Shown piece by piece: positions 40,428 through 50,358 of a DNA stretch of 64,000 nt. The stretch comes from Rikenellaceae bacterium. GTDB taxonomy: Bacteria > Bacteroidota > Bacteroidia > Bacteroidales > Rikenellaceae. Location of the stretch: assembly GCA_015060105.1 (NCBI GenBank), contig SUZD01000001.1, positions 1 through 64,000 on the forward strand, given 5' to 3'. Numbering within the stretch: the stretch's first letter is position 1; each line of letters opens with the position of its first letter. The notes below the pieces were generated by a model, which saw only the letters and a program-made list of their open reading frames with translations, was not told the origin of the DNA and did not search any database. A program made the position numbers and the translations under genes.

Positions 40428-42719
40428 ATGCAGGAGAATCTAGTTATAGTGGAGTCACCCTCCAAAGCCAAAACAATCGAGAAGTTCTTGGGCAAAGAGT
40501 ATGTGGTGCGTTCGAGCTTCGGACACATTCGCGACTTGGTCAAGAAGGGTTTGGGTATCGACATCGAACAAGGGTTCGAGCCTAAATATGAAATATCGGC
40601 CGACAAGAAAAAACTTGTAGCCGAGTTGAGCGATATGGCTAAAAAGGCGCAGAAAGTGTGGCTCGCATCCGATGAAGACCGCGAGGGAGAGGCTATTGCT
40701 TGGCACTTGACACAGGTTCTCGACTTGCCTGCGGAGAAGACCAATCGTATCGTATTCCACGAGATTACAAAAAATGCTATCCTCAAAGCTATCGAGGAGC
40801 CGCGCAGCGTCAATATGGATATTGTGAATGCCCAACAAGCACGACGTATCCTCGACCGCTTGGTTGGTTTTGAGCTGTCGCCGCTGCTCTGGAAAAAGGT
40901 CAAACCGCAACTCTCGGCAGGTCGTGTACAGAGTGTAACGGTTCGTTTGATTGTTGAGCGTGAGCGCGAGATTATGAATTTCGAAAGCACCGAGTACTAT
41001 CGTATAACTGCCAAATTCCACGCACAAGACGACCCTGCCAAAACTTTGGTTAGCGCAGAGTTGAATCATAAATTTGCAACCCGCGAGGAGGCCGAAGAGT
41101 TCCTTTTGAGTTGCAGCGACGCCTCGTTCGAGGTTAGCAAGAGCGAGACAAAACCTATCACTCGTTATCCTGCACCTCCGTTTACCACTTCGACTTTGCA
41201 ACAAGAGGCCGGACGTAAACTCAATATGTCGGTTTCGCAAACGATGTCTATTGCGCAAAAACTTTACGAGTCGGGATTGATTACCTACATGCGTACCGAC
41301 TCGGTCAATCTGTCGTCGTTGGCTATCAATGCTGCCAAGAAGGAGATTTCGGAGTTGTTTGGCGAGAACTACGCCTCATCGCGTAACTTCAAGACCAAAT
41401 CAAAAGGCGCACAAGAGGCACACGAGGCTATTCGTCCCACATATTTCGACCGTCGAGAGATTGACGGAACACCTGCCGAGAAACGTCTTTACGAGCTTAT
41501 CTGGAAGCGTGCAGTTGCCTCGCAAATGGCCGCTGCACAACTCGATAAAACCACTATCACAATCACTTCGGACAAGAGCGACAAGTTGTTCACAGCAACG
41601 GGCGAAACAATCATCTTTGACGGTTTCATCAAGCTCTATACCGAATCGACCGACGACGATAACGAAACATCGGCCATCGGTTTGCCGGCAGTGTATGCTG
41701 GTCAAAAGATGGTTGCCGAGTCGATTGCTGCAACCCAACGTTTCACACCAGCGCCCTCGCGTTACAACGAGGCGTTGTTGGTTAAGAAGTTGGAAGAGTT
41801 GGGTATCGGCCGTCCTTCGACCTATGCACCGACCATTTCGACCGTCATCACTCGTGGTTATGTCATTAAACAAAACCGCGAAGGTGTCAAACGTGAGTTC
41901 GTTCAACTTACACTCAAAAAAGGCAAGATTAGCGAAAAGATGATGAGCGAGAAGGTTGGAAAAGAGTCTAATCGTCTATTGCCTACCGATATAGGTATGC
42001 TTGTAAACGACTATTTGGAGGCTCAATTTGCAAATATTCTCGATTATAACTTTACGGCTAATGTCGAGAAAGAGTTTGACAAGATTGCCGAGGGTAGTAT
42101 CAAGTGGGATAAGATGATTGAGGGCTTCTACGAGGATTTCCACGCTTCGGTTGAGAATGCACTCGAATCGCAAGCAACATCGACCAACCAGACCCGAATC
42201 CTCGGTACAGACCCACAAACAGGTCTTACCATTTCGGCTCGCATTGGCAAGTTCGGCCCTATGGTACAAATAGACGGTAAAGAGGGCGACAAACCTCGAT
42301 ATGCAAGTCTTAAAAAGGGACAGCTTGTGGCAAGCATTACGCTTGAAGAGGCTTTGGAGTTGTTGTCGTTGCCCCGTACGTTGGGCGAACACAATGGCAA
42401 AGAGGTCGTAATCAATGTTGGCAAGTATGGCCCTTATGTTCGTTACGACGGCAAGTTTATGTCGCTCGGCAAGAAAGACGACCCCTATACAATCACAATG
42501 GAGCGTGCTGTGGAGATTATCGACGAGAATATGAACGCTATGTCGAAAGCCAATACTCCTATTCAAAGTTTCGAGGACGGCAATATCGTTATCAAAAATG
42601 GTCGATACGGAGCGTACATCGCTTATGGTGGCAAAAACTACAAAATACCTCGTGGCAAAAAGGCCGAAACACTGACTTTGGAAGAGTGCCGCCAAATCAT
42701 CGAAACAGCAAAAAAGTAG
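40428..42719 (+). CDS. topA: DNA topoisomerase I (type IA)
   Basis: VIVESPSKAKTIEKFLGKEYVVRSSFGHIRDL...SDEDREGEAIAWHL...LITYMRTDSVNLS. Confidence 0.97.
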   Translation: MQENLVIVESPSKAKTIEKFLGKEYVVRSSFGHIRDLVKKGLGIDIEQGFEPKYEISADKKKLVAELSDMAKKAQKVWLASDEDREGEAIAWHLTQVLDLPAEKTNRIVFHEITKNAILKAIEEPRSVNMDIVNAQQARRILDRLVGFELSPLLWKKVKPQLSAGRVQSVTVRLIVEREREIMNFESTEYYRITAKFHAQDDPAKTLVSAELNHKFATREEAEEFLLSCSDASFEVSKSETKPITRYPAPPFTTSTLQQEAGRKLNMSVSQTMSIAQKLYESGLITYMRTDSVNLSSLAINAAKKEISELFGENYASSRNFKTKSKGAQEAHEAIRPTYFDRREIDGTPAEKRLYELIWKRAVASQMAAAQLDKTTITITSDKSDKLFTATGETIIFDGFIKLYTESTDDDNETSAIGLPAVYAGQKMVAESIAATQRFTPAPSRYNEALLVKKLEELGIGRPSTYAPTISTVITRGYVIKQNREGVKREFVQLTLKKGKISEKMMSEKVGKESNRLLPTDIGMLVNDYLEAQFANILDYNFTANVEKEFDKIAEGSIKWDKMIEGFYEDFHASVENALESQATSTNQTRILGTDPQTGLTISARIGKFGPMVQIDGKEGDKPRYASLKKGQLVASITLEEALELLSLPRTLGEHNGKEVVINVGKYGPYVRYDGKFMSLGKKDDPYTITMERAVEIIDENMNAMSKANTPIQSFEDGNIVIKNGRYGAYIAYGGKNYKIPRGKKAETLTLEECRQIIETAKK

Positions 42720-42723
42720 CCCT

Positions 42724-43332
42724 ATGAACATCATTAAGCGTCTATATAATTGGGTTTTGAGTTGGAGCGAGACCAAGTGGGGTCCATTGGCCCTGTTCTT
42801 GTTGGCTTTGAGCGAGGCCTCGTTCTTTCCACTTCCGCCTGATGTTCTTCTGATTGCCCTCTGCTTGGGTACGCCCAAGAAGTCGTTTCGCTATTCGGGT
42901 ATCTGCCTGGCGGGAACAATGGTGGGTGCAGGATTGGCGTATCTACTTGGCTACTTTTTGTGGCAAACGCCCGACGGCTCCTATACAGGCTTGGCAGAGT
43001 GGTTCTACGCCCACATCTTCTCGTTGGAGACGTTCGACGAGATTCGTGTAATGTTCGAAGAGTATGATTTCTGGATTATATTCACAGCCGGATTTACCCC
43101 TGTACCTTATAAGATATTCACCATTGCTGCGGGTGTTTTCAACCTCGATTTCACAATGTTTATGATTGCATCTGCCATATCGCGCGGAGCACGTTTCTTC
43201 CTTGTGGGAGGTCTGATTTGGAAGTATGGTGCACCTATCAAAGGTTTTATCGACAAGTACTTCAATCTATTGGTAACCGTGCTTACCGTTCTGCTCATAG
43301 GCGGTTTCTTTGCTATCAAATATCTGTTTTAG
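42724..43332 (+). CDS. YqaA/DedA-like VTT-domain membrane protein
   Basis: ALFLLALSEASFFPLPPDVLLIALCLG...AGFTPVPYKIFTIAAGVF...SRGARFFLVGGLI. Confidence 0.85.
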   Translation: MNIIKRLYNWVLSWSETKWGPLALFLLALSEASFFPLPPDVLLIALCLGTPKKSFRYSGICLAGTMVGAGLAYLLGYFLWQTPDGSYTGLAEWFYAHIFSLETFDEIRVMFEEYDFWIIFTAGFTPVPYKIFTIAAGVFNLDFTMFMIASAISRGARFFLVGGLIWKYGAPIKGFIDKYFNLLVTVLTVLLIGGFFAIKYLF

Positions 43333-43335
43333 AGT

Positions 43336-44070
43336 ATGCGTCTATTCGGACTTATCGGCCACCCGCTGGGACACTCCTTTTCTCGACAATATTTTGCCGA
43401 CAAGTTTAGTGCTATGGGCATTGCCGATGAGTGTCGTTACGACAACTACGATTTGGAGCAAATAGACCTTATCAAAGAGGTATTGGAGCAGAATCCCGAA
43501 CTTGTGGGTTTCAATGTAACAATTCCGTACAAGGAGCAAATCATACCCTATCTCGACACAATGACACAGGAGGCCGCTCGCATTGGTGCTGTGAACTGTG
43601 TGCGACGCGAGAATGGACGCTTGGTGGGATACAACACCGATGTCTATGGTGCTGGCGTGACGATTGACCATTTGTGTAATGGAGTGGCGTGCAAGGCTTT
43701 GGTTTTGGGTAGCGGTGGTGCATCAAAGGCTGTTCGTGAGGCTTTGCGACAACGCAATATCCCCTATCTGTTGGTTTCTCGTCAAAAAGCGCCCGACACC
43801 ATTACTTACGAGGAGTTGAATCACGAGATAATGCAATCGCACACTCTTATTATAAATACAACGCCACTTGGAATGTACCCCAAGACAGAGGCTGCACCAG
43901 CTATTCCGTACGAGGAGCTGACCGACAAGCATCGTCTGTTCGATTTGGTGTACAACCCCGCCGAAACACTCTTTATGCGTTTGGGACGACAACAAGGCGC
44001 TACGGCTATGTGTGGCGGCGAAATGCTCAAAGAGCAGGCCGAAAAGTCGTGGGAAATTTGGAACATATAG
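43336..44070 (+). CDS. aroE: Shikimate dehydrogenase
   Basis: MRLFGLIGHPLGHSFSRQYF...GFNVTIPYKEQIIPYLD...LGSGGASKAVREAL. Confidence 0.95.
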   Translation: MRLFGLIGHPLGHSFSRQYFADKFSAMGIADECRYDNYDLEQIDLIKEVLEQNPELVGFNVTIPYKEQIIPYLDTMTQEAARIGAVNCVRRENGRLVGYNTDVYGAGVTIDHLCNGVACKALVLGSGGASKAVREALRQRNIPYLLVSRQKAPDTITYEELNHEIMQSHTLIINTTPLGMYPKTEAAPAIPYEELTDKHRLFDLVYNPAETLFMRLGRQQGATAMCGGEMLKEQAEKSWEIWNI

Positions 44071-44088
44071 TCCAAATGGCTAACTTTG
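44057..44088 (+). promoter_or_regulatory. Bacteroidetes-type promoter
   Basis: TTTG (44057-44060), 20-nt spacer, TAACTTTG (44081-44088). Confidence 0.65.
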
Positions 44089-44134
44089 TAAAGATGACCG
44101 ACATTACAATTTCAAAACTATAAAACAAAACATT

Positions 44135-45427
44135 ATGAAAACTACTGCAAAACTTTTGATGGGTGTTTTGGTTGCTGCTATCGCTTGCGGTTGCTGCGAG
44201 AAACACAACACCTTGACCGAGCAAGAGATTGCTGACGGTTGGCAATTGTTGTTCGACGGCGAGTCGTTGGACTGCTGGAAAGACTACAACGGAACCGAAC
44301 TGAACAACTGGACTGTTGTTGATGGTTGCATTCAAGCTGCCGGTTCGGGTAGCGACGAGAGCGGTTACATGGTAACTCGTCAACAATTCGAGAACTTTAT
44401 CCTCTCGTGGGATTGGAAACTCTCGAAAGGCGGTAACAGCGGTATGCTCTATCACGTTGTTGAGCGTCCTACATTCGCTGTTCCCTACGTTACAGGTCCC
44501 GAGTACCAACTTATCGACGACAAAGGTTGGGAAGAGGCTAACGACCCTGTTAAACTCGAAAATTGGCAACGTTGCGGTGTAGATTACGCTATGTATCTGC
44601 CCGATTTCGACGTTCGCGACTCGATTATGAACCCCCAAGGCGAGTGGAACAACTCGGTTATCGAGTTCAACAATGGTCACGTTACATATTGGATGAACGA
44701 CGTGAAAATGGTTGAGTTCGATGCATGGACCGACGATTGGTTCGAGCGCAAAAACAGCGGTAAATGGACTATGGCTCCCGAGTATGGATTGGCTCACAAA
44801 GGCGTAATCTGCTTGCAAGACCACGGTTATCCCGCTTCGTTCCGTAACATCAAAATCAAAGAGTTGCCCCGCACTACTGCCGGCACCGAGGTTTCGTTGT
44901 TCAACGGCACCGACACTCACGGCTGGGAGGCTTATGGCGAGATTAAAGCATCGGTTACCAAAGACGGCGAACTCCTTATCGAGAGCGGCAAGGAGAACAA
45001 ATATGGTTACCTTGCAACTCGTGAGTACTACGATGATTTCGATTTGACCGCAGAGTTCAAACAACTTGCAAACGGCAACTCGGGTCTTTTCTTCCGCTCG
45101 ATTATCGAGGGCGAGGCAAAGGTTAATGGCTGGCAAGTAGAGGTTGCTCCCAAAGGTCAAGATACTGCCGGTATCTTCGAGTCTTACGGTCGTGGCTGGT
45201 TGGCTCAAATCGACGAAGAGAAAGAGAGCGTTCTCAAACCTCGCGATTGGAACACTATCCGTGTTCGTGTAGAGGGTGGCAAGGTACAAACTTGGCTCAA
45301 CGGCGTTGAGATGGTTAATCTCGAAGACGAGCTTATCGGTAAAGGTTGCGGTCGTATCGCACTCCAAGTACACGATGGCGGTGGCATCAAAGTTTTGTGG
45401 CGTAATATGAAACTTACCACTTTGTAA
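44135..45427 (+). CDS. Lipoprotein with two DUF1080 (3-keto-disaccharide hydrolase-type) domains
   Basis: Lipobox IACGC; GWQLLFDGESLDCWKDY...GGNSGMLYHV and VSLFNGTDTHGWEAYG...NGNSGLFFRS. Confidence 0.88.
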   Translation: MKTTAKLLMGVLVAAIACGCCEKHNTLTEQEIADGWQLLFDGESLDCWKDYNGTELNNWTVVDGCIQAAGSGSDESGYMVTRQQFENFILSWDWKLSKGGNSGMLYHVVERPTFAVPYVTGPEYQLIDDKGWEEANDPVKLENWQRCGVDYAMYLPDFDVRDSIMNPQGEWNNSVIEFNNGHVTYWMNDVKMVEFDAWTDDWFERKNSGKWTMAPEYGLAHKGVICLQDHGYPASFRNIKIKELPRTTAGTEVSLFNGTDTHGWEAYGEIKASVTKDGELLIESGKENKYGYLATREYYDDFDLTAEFKQLANGNSGLFFRSIIEGEAKVNGWQVEVAPKGQDTAGIFESYGRGWLAQIDEEKESVLKPRDWNTIRVRVEGGKVQTWLNGVEMVNLEDELIGKGCGRIALQVHDGGGIKVLWRNMKLTTL

Positions 45428-45448
45428 GCCATTACAACCAATAAAACG

Positions 45449-45482
45449 AAAAGGGGTGTTCGCATATGCAACACCCCTTTTA
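45449..45482. terminator. Bidirectional terminator between convergent genes
   Basis: AAAAGGGGTGTT-CGCATATGC-AACACCCCTTTT. Confidence 0.8.
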
Positions 45483-45499
45483 TTTAGTTCATCATACGG

Positions 45500-45775
45500 T
45501 TACTCCGGCTTTGCGCCATTTGCAACACGGCTACTCGACTCATTCTTCTCGCAAGTGAAGCAAGTGTTATCGCCACACAGCTTATCGCAACTTGCACTAT
45601 CGGTCGATGCGTGCTCCTGAATGGCACACGTAATGCCTCGCTCCTGCATATGTTTGTTGGTCGAAATCTCGGAATCGATGTTATGACCCTTGAAAATCAG
45701 AGTCAAAGACATCGCTACGACAAAAAAAGCGACAAAAAATAGCGCTAATAATATGACGGTAAGTGTAGATGACAT
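45500..45775 (-). CDS. Small Cys-rich membrane/secreted protein
   Basis: Start trimmed to MSSTLTVILLALFFVAFFVVAMSLTLIFKG; GITCAIQEHASTDSASCDKLCGDNTCFTCEKNE. Confidence 0.65.
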   Translation of the reverse strand: MSSTLTVILLALFFVAFFVVAMSLTLIFKGHNIDSEISTNKHMQERGITCAIQEHASTDSASCDKLCGDNTCFTCEKNESSSRVANGAKPE

Positions 45776-45844
45776 ATCTTTGTAACGTTTTTTGAACATT
45801 GCAAAATAACACAATTAAAATCACATTACAAAACATAAACCAAT

Positions 45845-46273
45845 ATGAATTTCAAAACAGCAACTATCCTGGCTGCCACAGCGATTATGACCGCCTCGTG
45901 CTGCCCCTGCCGCAAAGGCAAATCAAACAATGCCGACCTTACAGGCACAACTTGGAAAGCCGTTCTTTTTGATTTCAACGGCACCAACAAGGTCGTTGCA
46001 GAGCAAAACACCGGAGAGTACACATTGAATATCAATGATGGCAAAATCAACGGTGTGGGTGACTGCAACAGCTACTTCGGAACATTCACCGAGAAGAGTG
46101 GCAAAATTACTATCTCGAATATGGGTTCGACCAAAGCAATGTGCCCCAATCAAGAGTGGGAGGATTGTTTCCTCGAAATCATCGGCTCTGCCAACGGTTA
46201 CTCAATCGAGGGTGACAAGTTGATGCTTTTGAAAGATGGACGTGTTCGCGCAATCTTCAAAGCACAAAAATAG
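45845..46273 (+). CDS. META domain (HslJ-like) lipoprotein
   Basis: Lipobox TASCC; LTGTTWKAVLFDFNG...VGDCNSYFGTFTEKSGKITISNMGSTKAMCP. Confidence 0.88.
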   Translation: MNFKTATILAATAIMTASCCPCRKGKSNNADLTGTTWKAVLFDFNGTNKVVAEQNTGEYTLNINDGKINGVGDCNSYFGTFTEKSGKITISNMGSTKAMCPNQEWEDCFLEIIGSANGYSIEGDKLMLLKDGRVRAIFKAQK

Positions 46274-46287
46274 TTTTACTATTAACA

Positions 46288-46319
46288 AAAAAAGGGTGTC
46301 CCGCGGGACACCCTTTTTT
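46288..46319. terminator. Bidirectional terminator, 32-bp perfect palindrome
   Basis: AAAAAAGGGTGTCCCG|CGGGACACCCTTTTTT. Confidence 0.85.
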
Positions 46320-46338
46320 GTTATGTGATATTGTTCTA

Positions 46339-48384
46339 TTAGAAGAACTTAACACGATTGTCGGTAATCTCGCACTCCTCGTCAAGAGCTTGCGACAAAC
46401 GCTCCGAAATGAACGAACTTGCCAACGACTCCAAACGAACTTGCTCATCAACCTCGTTGAGCTCTTTAAGCTCTTTGTTGGTTACTTGGTAAACATATAC
46501 GCCACCGGTAGCTACAACAGGTTTCGAAACAATCATAGGTGCGCTCGAAGCGATTGCGCCTACCAAAGCGGGCTCAACGCCAACACCGGGAACAAATACC
46601 GAACTGAACGAAACAGCCTCAGCAACACCCTCTTTTGCACCCTCAACAGCCTTCATCTCGGCAAGAGTAGCTTTACCAGCGAACTCAGCCTCAATCATCT
46701 CTGCTTTCTTCTCGTTGCGCAAAAGACCTGCGATACGCTCCGAAACGGTCTCGATAGGAGCAATACCCTCCTCACGAGCCTCTTTTACAACAGCGATAAT
46801 GTAGTCGCCCTCAACTTCGAGGATAGCCGAAACATCATCTTTCTCGCCATTGAACGCCCAACGGCTAATCTCCGACGAGTTCTCCAAGCCATTCACACCA
46901 CGATCGGTCGAGTTGATGGTTGCCATACGGCGAAGAAGTGCCAACTCAGCTACTGCATTGCTGAACTCGTTGTAGCTCTTACCTGCTTTCTCCAAGAAGG
47001 TACGAGCCTCGGTATAAACCGCTTGTTGAGTAGTCTCGCTAGGCTCTACGTTATAAACAATCGAAGCGATAAGTGCTTTCTTAACGGGTTTGGTTTTGAA
47101 GGTAAGGTTTACGATGTGAGTGCCATATTGAGTGTCAACGGTGAAGATTTCGCCAACTTTTGCATTCTCGCAAGCTGCCGAGAACTCCTCTACCATTTGC
47201 TCAGGTGCGAAGTGACCGAGGTCAACGGTGGGATCCATCGAGTATTGCGAAGCCAAAGCCTCGAACGATGCACCACTCTTCAATGCTTTAACGATGCTAT
47301 CTGCGCTCGATTTTTGAGCAGCGGTCAAAAGAATATGTTTTGCACCAAGCGAGTCGGGAGCCATCTTGGTGTCTACCAAACGAGCGATAGTATATACATC
47401 GTTCTCCAAAACGGGACCATACATAGGAGTTTGCTCCTTGCCGAATGCCAACGAATAGAACTCTGCAGGAACATTCTTCTCGGTTACATAAACAAACGCT
47501 TGGTTAGCTAGTTGAGTGTTATATTTTGCGAACTGAACGGGATCCTCAGAAGCAGCGAACTCGGCAGCCAAAGTCTCAACATAGTCGCTTGCCTCGCTAT
47601 AATCCTCGGGCGAAGGCAGCATATCGAATACTACGTACTCAATATCACGAGCAGCTTTTTGTTTGAACATCGACTCGTGCTCTTTGTAGTAGTTTTTAAC
47701 CTCTTTCTCGGTTACGGTAACCAACGAATCAGCGATAGCCGAGTAGGGTTTGAAAACATACTCAACATCGTAGGTTGCACCATTTTGGTTCATCGCAGCA
47801 GCAACCTCCAACGAGTTTACATTAACACCAGCCTCAACCAAAGCGATGTATTTTGCCATAGCGCGCTCAACCGACATTTGCTCGGTCAAGTAGTTCCAAA
47901 CCGATTGATAAGCGGGATAGTGCTCCAAGCTTGCTACGAAGTTGCGAATAACGGCGGGATCATAAACGCCTGTTTGGGGATTAGCAAAAAGTTGCGAGAT
48001 AACGGGCGAGATGTATTGACCTGTACACATATCAACGCTCTCGTCATCACCTACGGTCAGACCGAGTTTCTCGAAACCGGGTGCATAAGCGTTTTTGATG
48101 ATAAGATTACGCCACAAATCCTCGCGAACATAATTTACTTGCTCTTGCGAAAGCGAAGGAAGGTTGTAAAGGTTTTGAAGTACCTCTGCGTTGTTCTCGG
48201 CCTCAACAAGGAACTCTTGGTAGTTGATGTGAGTGCCATTGATGGTACCGATACGCATTCTCTTCGAGTCAAAACCACTGCCCAACGACGAAAGGTCGCC
48301 CAAAAGGAAGGCTACCAATGCGATGGCAATTACAGTGATAAGGAGGACGCCTCCTTTGGTTCTCAATGTGTTTAATGTTGCCAT
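46339..48384 (-). CDS. Periplasmic peptidylprolyl isomerase, PpiD/SurA-like
   Basis: N-terminal TM (VLLITVIAIALVAFLLGDL), KHILLTAAQKSSADSIVKALKSGASFEALASQYSMD...DLGHFAPEQMVEEFSAA. Confidence 0.9.
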   Translation of the reverse strand: MATLNTLRTKGGVLLITVIAIALVAFLLGDLSSLGSGFDSKRMRIGTINGTHINYQEFLVEAENNAEVLQNLYNLPSLSQEQVNYVREDLWRNLIIKNAYAPGFEKLGLTVGDDESVDMCTGQYISPVISQLFANPQTGVYDPAVIRNFVASLEHYPAYQSVWNYLTEQMSVERAMAKYIALVEAGVNVNSLEVAAAMNQNGATYDVEYVFKPYSAIADSLVTVTEKEVKNYYKEHESMFKQKAARDIEYVVFDMLPSPEDYSEASDYVETLAAEFAASEDPVQFAKYNTQLANQAFVYVTEKNVPAEFYSLAFGKEQTPMYGPVLENDVYTIARLVDTKMAPDSLGAKHILLTAAQKSSADSIVKALKSGASFEALASQYSMDPTVDLGHFAPEQMVEEFSAACENAKVGEIFTVDTQYGTHIVNLTFKTKPVKKALIASIVYNVEPSETTQQAVYTEARTFLEKAGKSYNEFSNAVAELALLRRMATINSTDRGVNGLENSSEISRWAFNGEKDDVSAILEVEGDYIIAVVKEAREEGIAPIETVSERIAGLLRNEKKAEMIEAEFAGKATLAEMKAVEGAKEGVAEAVSFSSVFVPGVGVEPALVGAIASSAPMIVSKPVVATGGVYVYQVTNKELKELNEVDEQVRLESLASSFISERLSQALDEECEITDNRVKFF

Positions 48385-48500
48385 TTTTCTATAATTTTAT
48401 TGTTTTTGTTTCTTCATTTTTGCGAAGTCTTTGCCCCGCGCAAAATAGACGACAAATATAGTAAATTTCCGCGACTTTAATGCGTTACGGACAAATATTT

Positions 48501-49733
48501 TCAACTAACCTTACGAACTCGGGCCAATAAAACCCTCGATGAGGTACTTTTTACGATATTTATGCTCAAAACAGGGCTCTCAATCTTCTGTCCCGTGCGG
48601 GGTATTCCGCCATTCAGGAAAATGGCATAACCCGCCAAAGTGTCATACTCATCACTCTCGGGAATACCAAATCCATATTTCTCGTTCAAGTAATCTACTT
48701 CGAGGCGACACGACAGCAGATACTCGCCTTCGGGCAACTCCTTCTCGATTAGGTCTTGCGAATCGTGCTCGTCCTCAATCTCGCCAAAAATCTCCTCCAA
48801 CAAGTCCTCCAACGAGATTATGCCGGCCGTTGCTCCAAACTCATCGAGCACGACAGCAACCGAACTACGACGTTTGGTAAATTGCGCCATAAGGCCCTGT
48901 GCCGGCATCGACTCCGGAACATAGTCCACCGGAATCATAACCTCGCGTATCGTTTCGCGCTTCACAAACAGGCTCTTAATATGCACATAGCCGACGATAT
49001 TATCAATCGAGCCACTCCACACGAAGATACGCGAAAATTTGCTCTGTTCGAATTTACCACGCAGCACCGAGATACTTTCGGCTATTGACACAGCCTCGAT
49101 ATCGACCCTCGGCACCATACAGTCGCGCACACTCAAATCGGGGAAATCGAGCACATTTTGGAACAGTTTTATCTCGTTCTCCTCCTCGACATCCTCGGCG
49201 GCAGCATTATCTTCGACAATGTCTTCGAGGTCTTGGCGAGCAAACATCTTTATCGGGCTCTTCTCGACCTTGCCTCCGAACAGGCGCATAAAACCTATTG
49301 ATATCCATGTAGTAATCTTGGCGATGGGATACAAAAGCACATAAAATACAAATGCCAACCAAGCAAGATTACGCAGATAGAAATTGGGGCTACGAAGTAC
49401 CAATGCCTTCGGGATAAACTCCGCTACAAAGATTACAACCAGCGTTGCAAGCAGTGTTTCAACCAACATCGAAGAGGATTGTGCCAAATGGAAATACAAC
49501 TTCGACACAAACAGTGAATAGACAACAAGTGTAATATTGTTGCCCACCAACATTGTTGTTATATATTGGCTGCTATTGCGGATAAAGACGCCTGCACAAA
49601 AGTTCAGTACGGGCGATTGTTTGCGGTCCAATTCCAAACGCAAACGGTTGGAACTGATAAACGCACTTTCCATACCCGAAAAGAACGCTGACAACATCAA
49701 CATCGACACTATGACTGCAATATACACTACCAT
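48501..49733 (-). CDS. CNNM/CBS/CorC-domain protein, GldE/hemolysin family
   Basis: SAFFSGMESAFISSNRLRLELDRKQ; DCMVPRVDIEAV; VVLDEFGATAGIISLEDLLEEIFGEIEDEHD. Confidence 0.88.
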   Translation of the reverse strand: MVVYIAVIVSMLMLSAFFSGMESAFISSNRLRLELDRKQSPVLNFCAGVFIRNSSQYITTMLVGNNITLVVYSLFVSKLYFHLAQSSSMLVETLLATLVVIFVAEFIPKALVLRSPNFYLRNLAWLAFVFYVLLYPIAKITTWISIGFMRLFGGKVEKSPIKMFARQDLEDIVEDNAAAEDVEEENEIKLFQNVLDFPDLSVRDCMVPRVDIEAVSIAESISVLRGKFEQSKFSRIFVWSGSIDNIVGYVHIKSLFVKRETIREVMIPVDYVPESMPAQGLMAQFTKRRSSVAVVLDEFGATAGIISLEDLLEEIFGEIEDEHDSQDLIEKELPEGEYLLSCRLEVDYLNEKYGFGIPESDEYDTLAGYAIFLNGGIPRTGQKIESPVLSINIVKSTSSRVLLARVRKVS

Positions 49734-49737
49734 AATA

Positions 49738-50343
49738 TTACTTTTTGCCCTCCTCTGTTGCGGTTGAATCGGGTTCTTCGGTGACTTCGGTATCGACTGT
49801 CAATTTACCCGTAAACTTACGGAACGACCACTTTTCGAATCGGTCATCAGACTCAAAGCCCTCGCCGATAAAGACATCTTGACCCTGAATTACCTTGGAG
49901 TCCACATTCGAATAGATGCGGTGTGTCTTCTGATTCCAAAACAGTTGTTGTGTATAGAGAGTCTGTCCCTCGACATTGCGTGCAACGACATTACCCTTGG
50001 CCTCCCACAATTCGCGTTTCTCGTAAAAGATGGCATAATCGGCTATAAGGTACGAAGCCTCCAAACCCGTAGAGTCATCGTAGGTGGTAATTTCCACGCC
50101 TTTACGAAACTCCATATATGGCTCTTTGGCAAACTCGTAACGCTCCATAAGCGGTGTGGTAAACACATAATCGCATTTACCCTCGGCCGTTTGGACGATT
50201 GTCAGCGAGTCGCTCTGTTGTGTAAGTAGGGTCTCTTTATTGACCTCTTTGGTATTCTCCGCCGAACACGAATATAGCAAGATAGCACTCCCCATTACGA
50301 GAAGTGCTACCAGATGCTTAAAATATTTCTGAGTACTATTCAA
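49738..50343 (-). CDS. lptC: LPS export ABC transporter periplasmic protein LptC-like
   Basis: YSCS lipobox; LTIVQTAEGKCDYVFTTPLMERYE...FYEKRELWEAKGNVVARNVEGQTLYTQQLFWNQKTHRIYSNVDSKVIQGQDVFIGEGFESD. Confidence 0.82.
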   Translation of the reverse strand: MNSTQKYFKHLVALLVMGSAILLYSCSAENTKEVNKETLLTQQSDSLTIVQTAEGKCDYVFTTPLMERYEFAKEPYMEFRKGVEITTYDDSTGLEASYLIADYAIFYEKRELWEAKGNVVARNVEGQTLYTQQLFWNQKTHRIYSNVDSKVIQGQDVFIGEGFESDDRFEKWSFRKFTGKLTVDTEVTEEPDSTATEEGKK

Positions 50344-50358
50344 AATTGCCTACGCAAA

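Noticed and set aside
44027-45373. 448-aa minus ORF antisense to DUF1080 gene
   Set aside because: Same codon-bias explanation; sense product has clear lipobox and domains.
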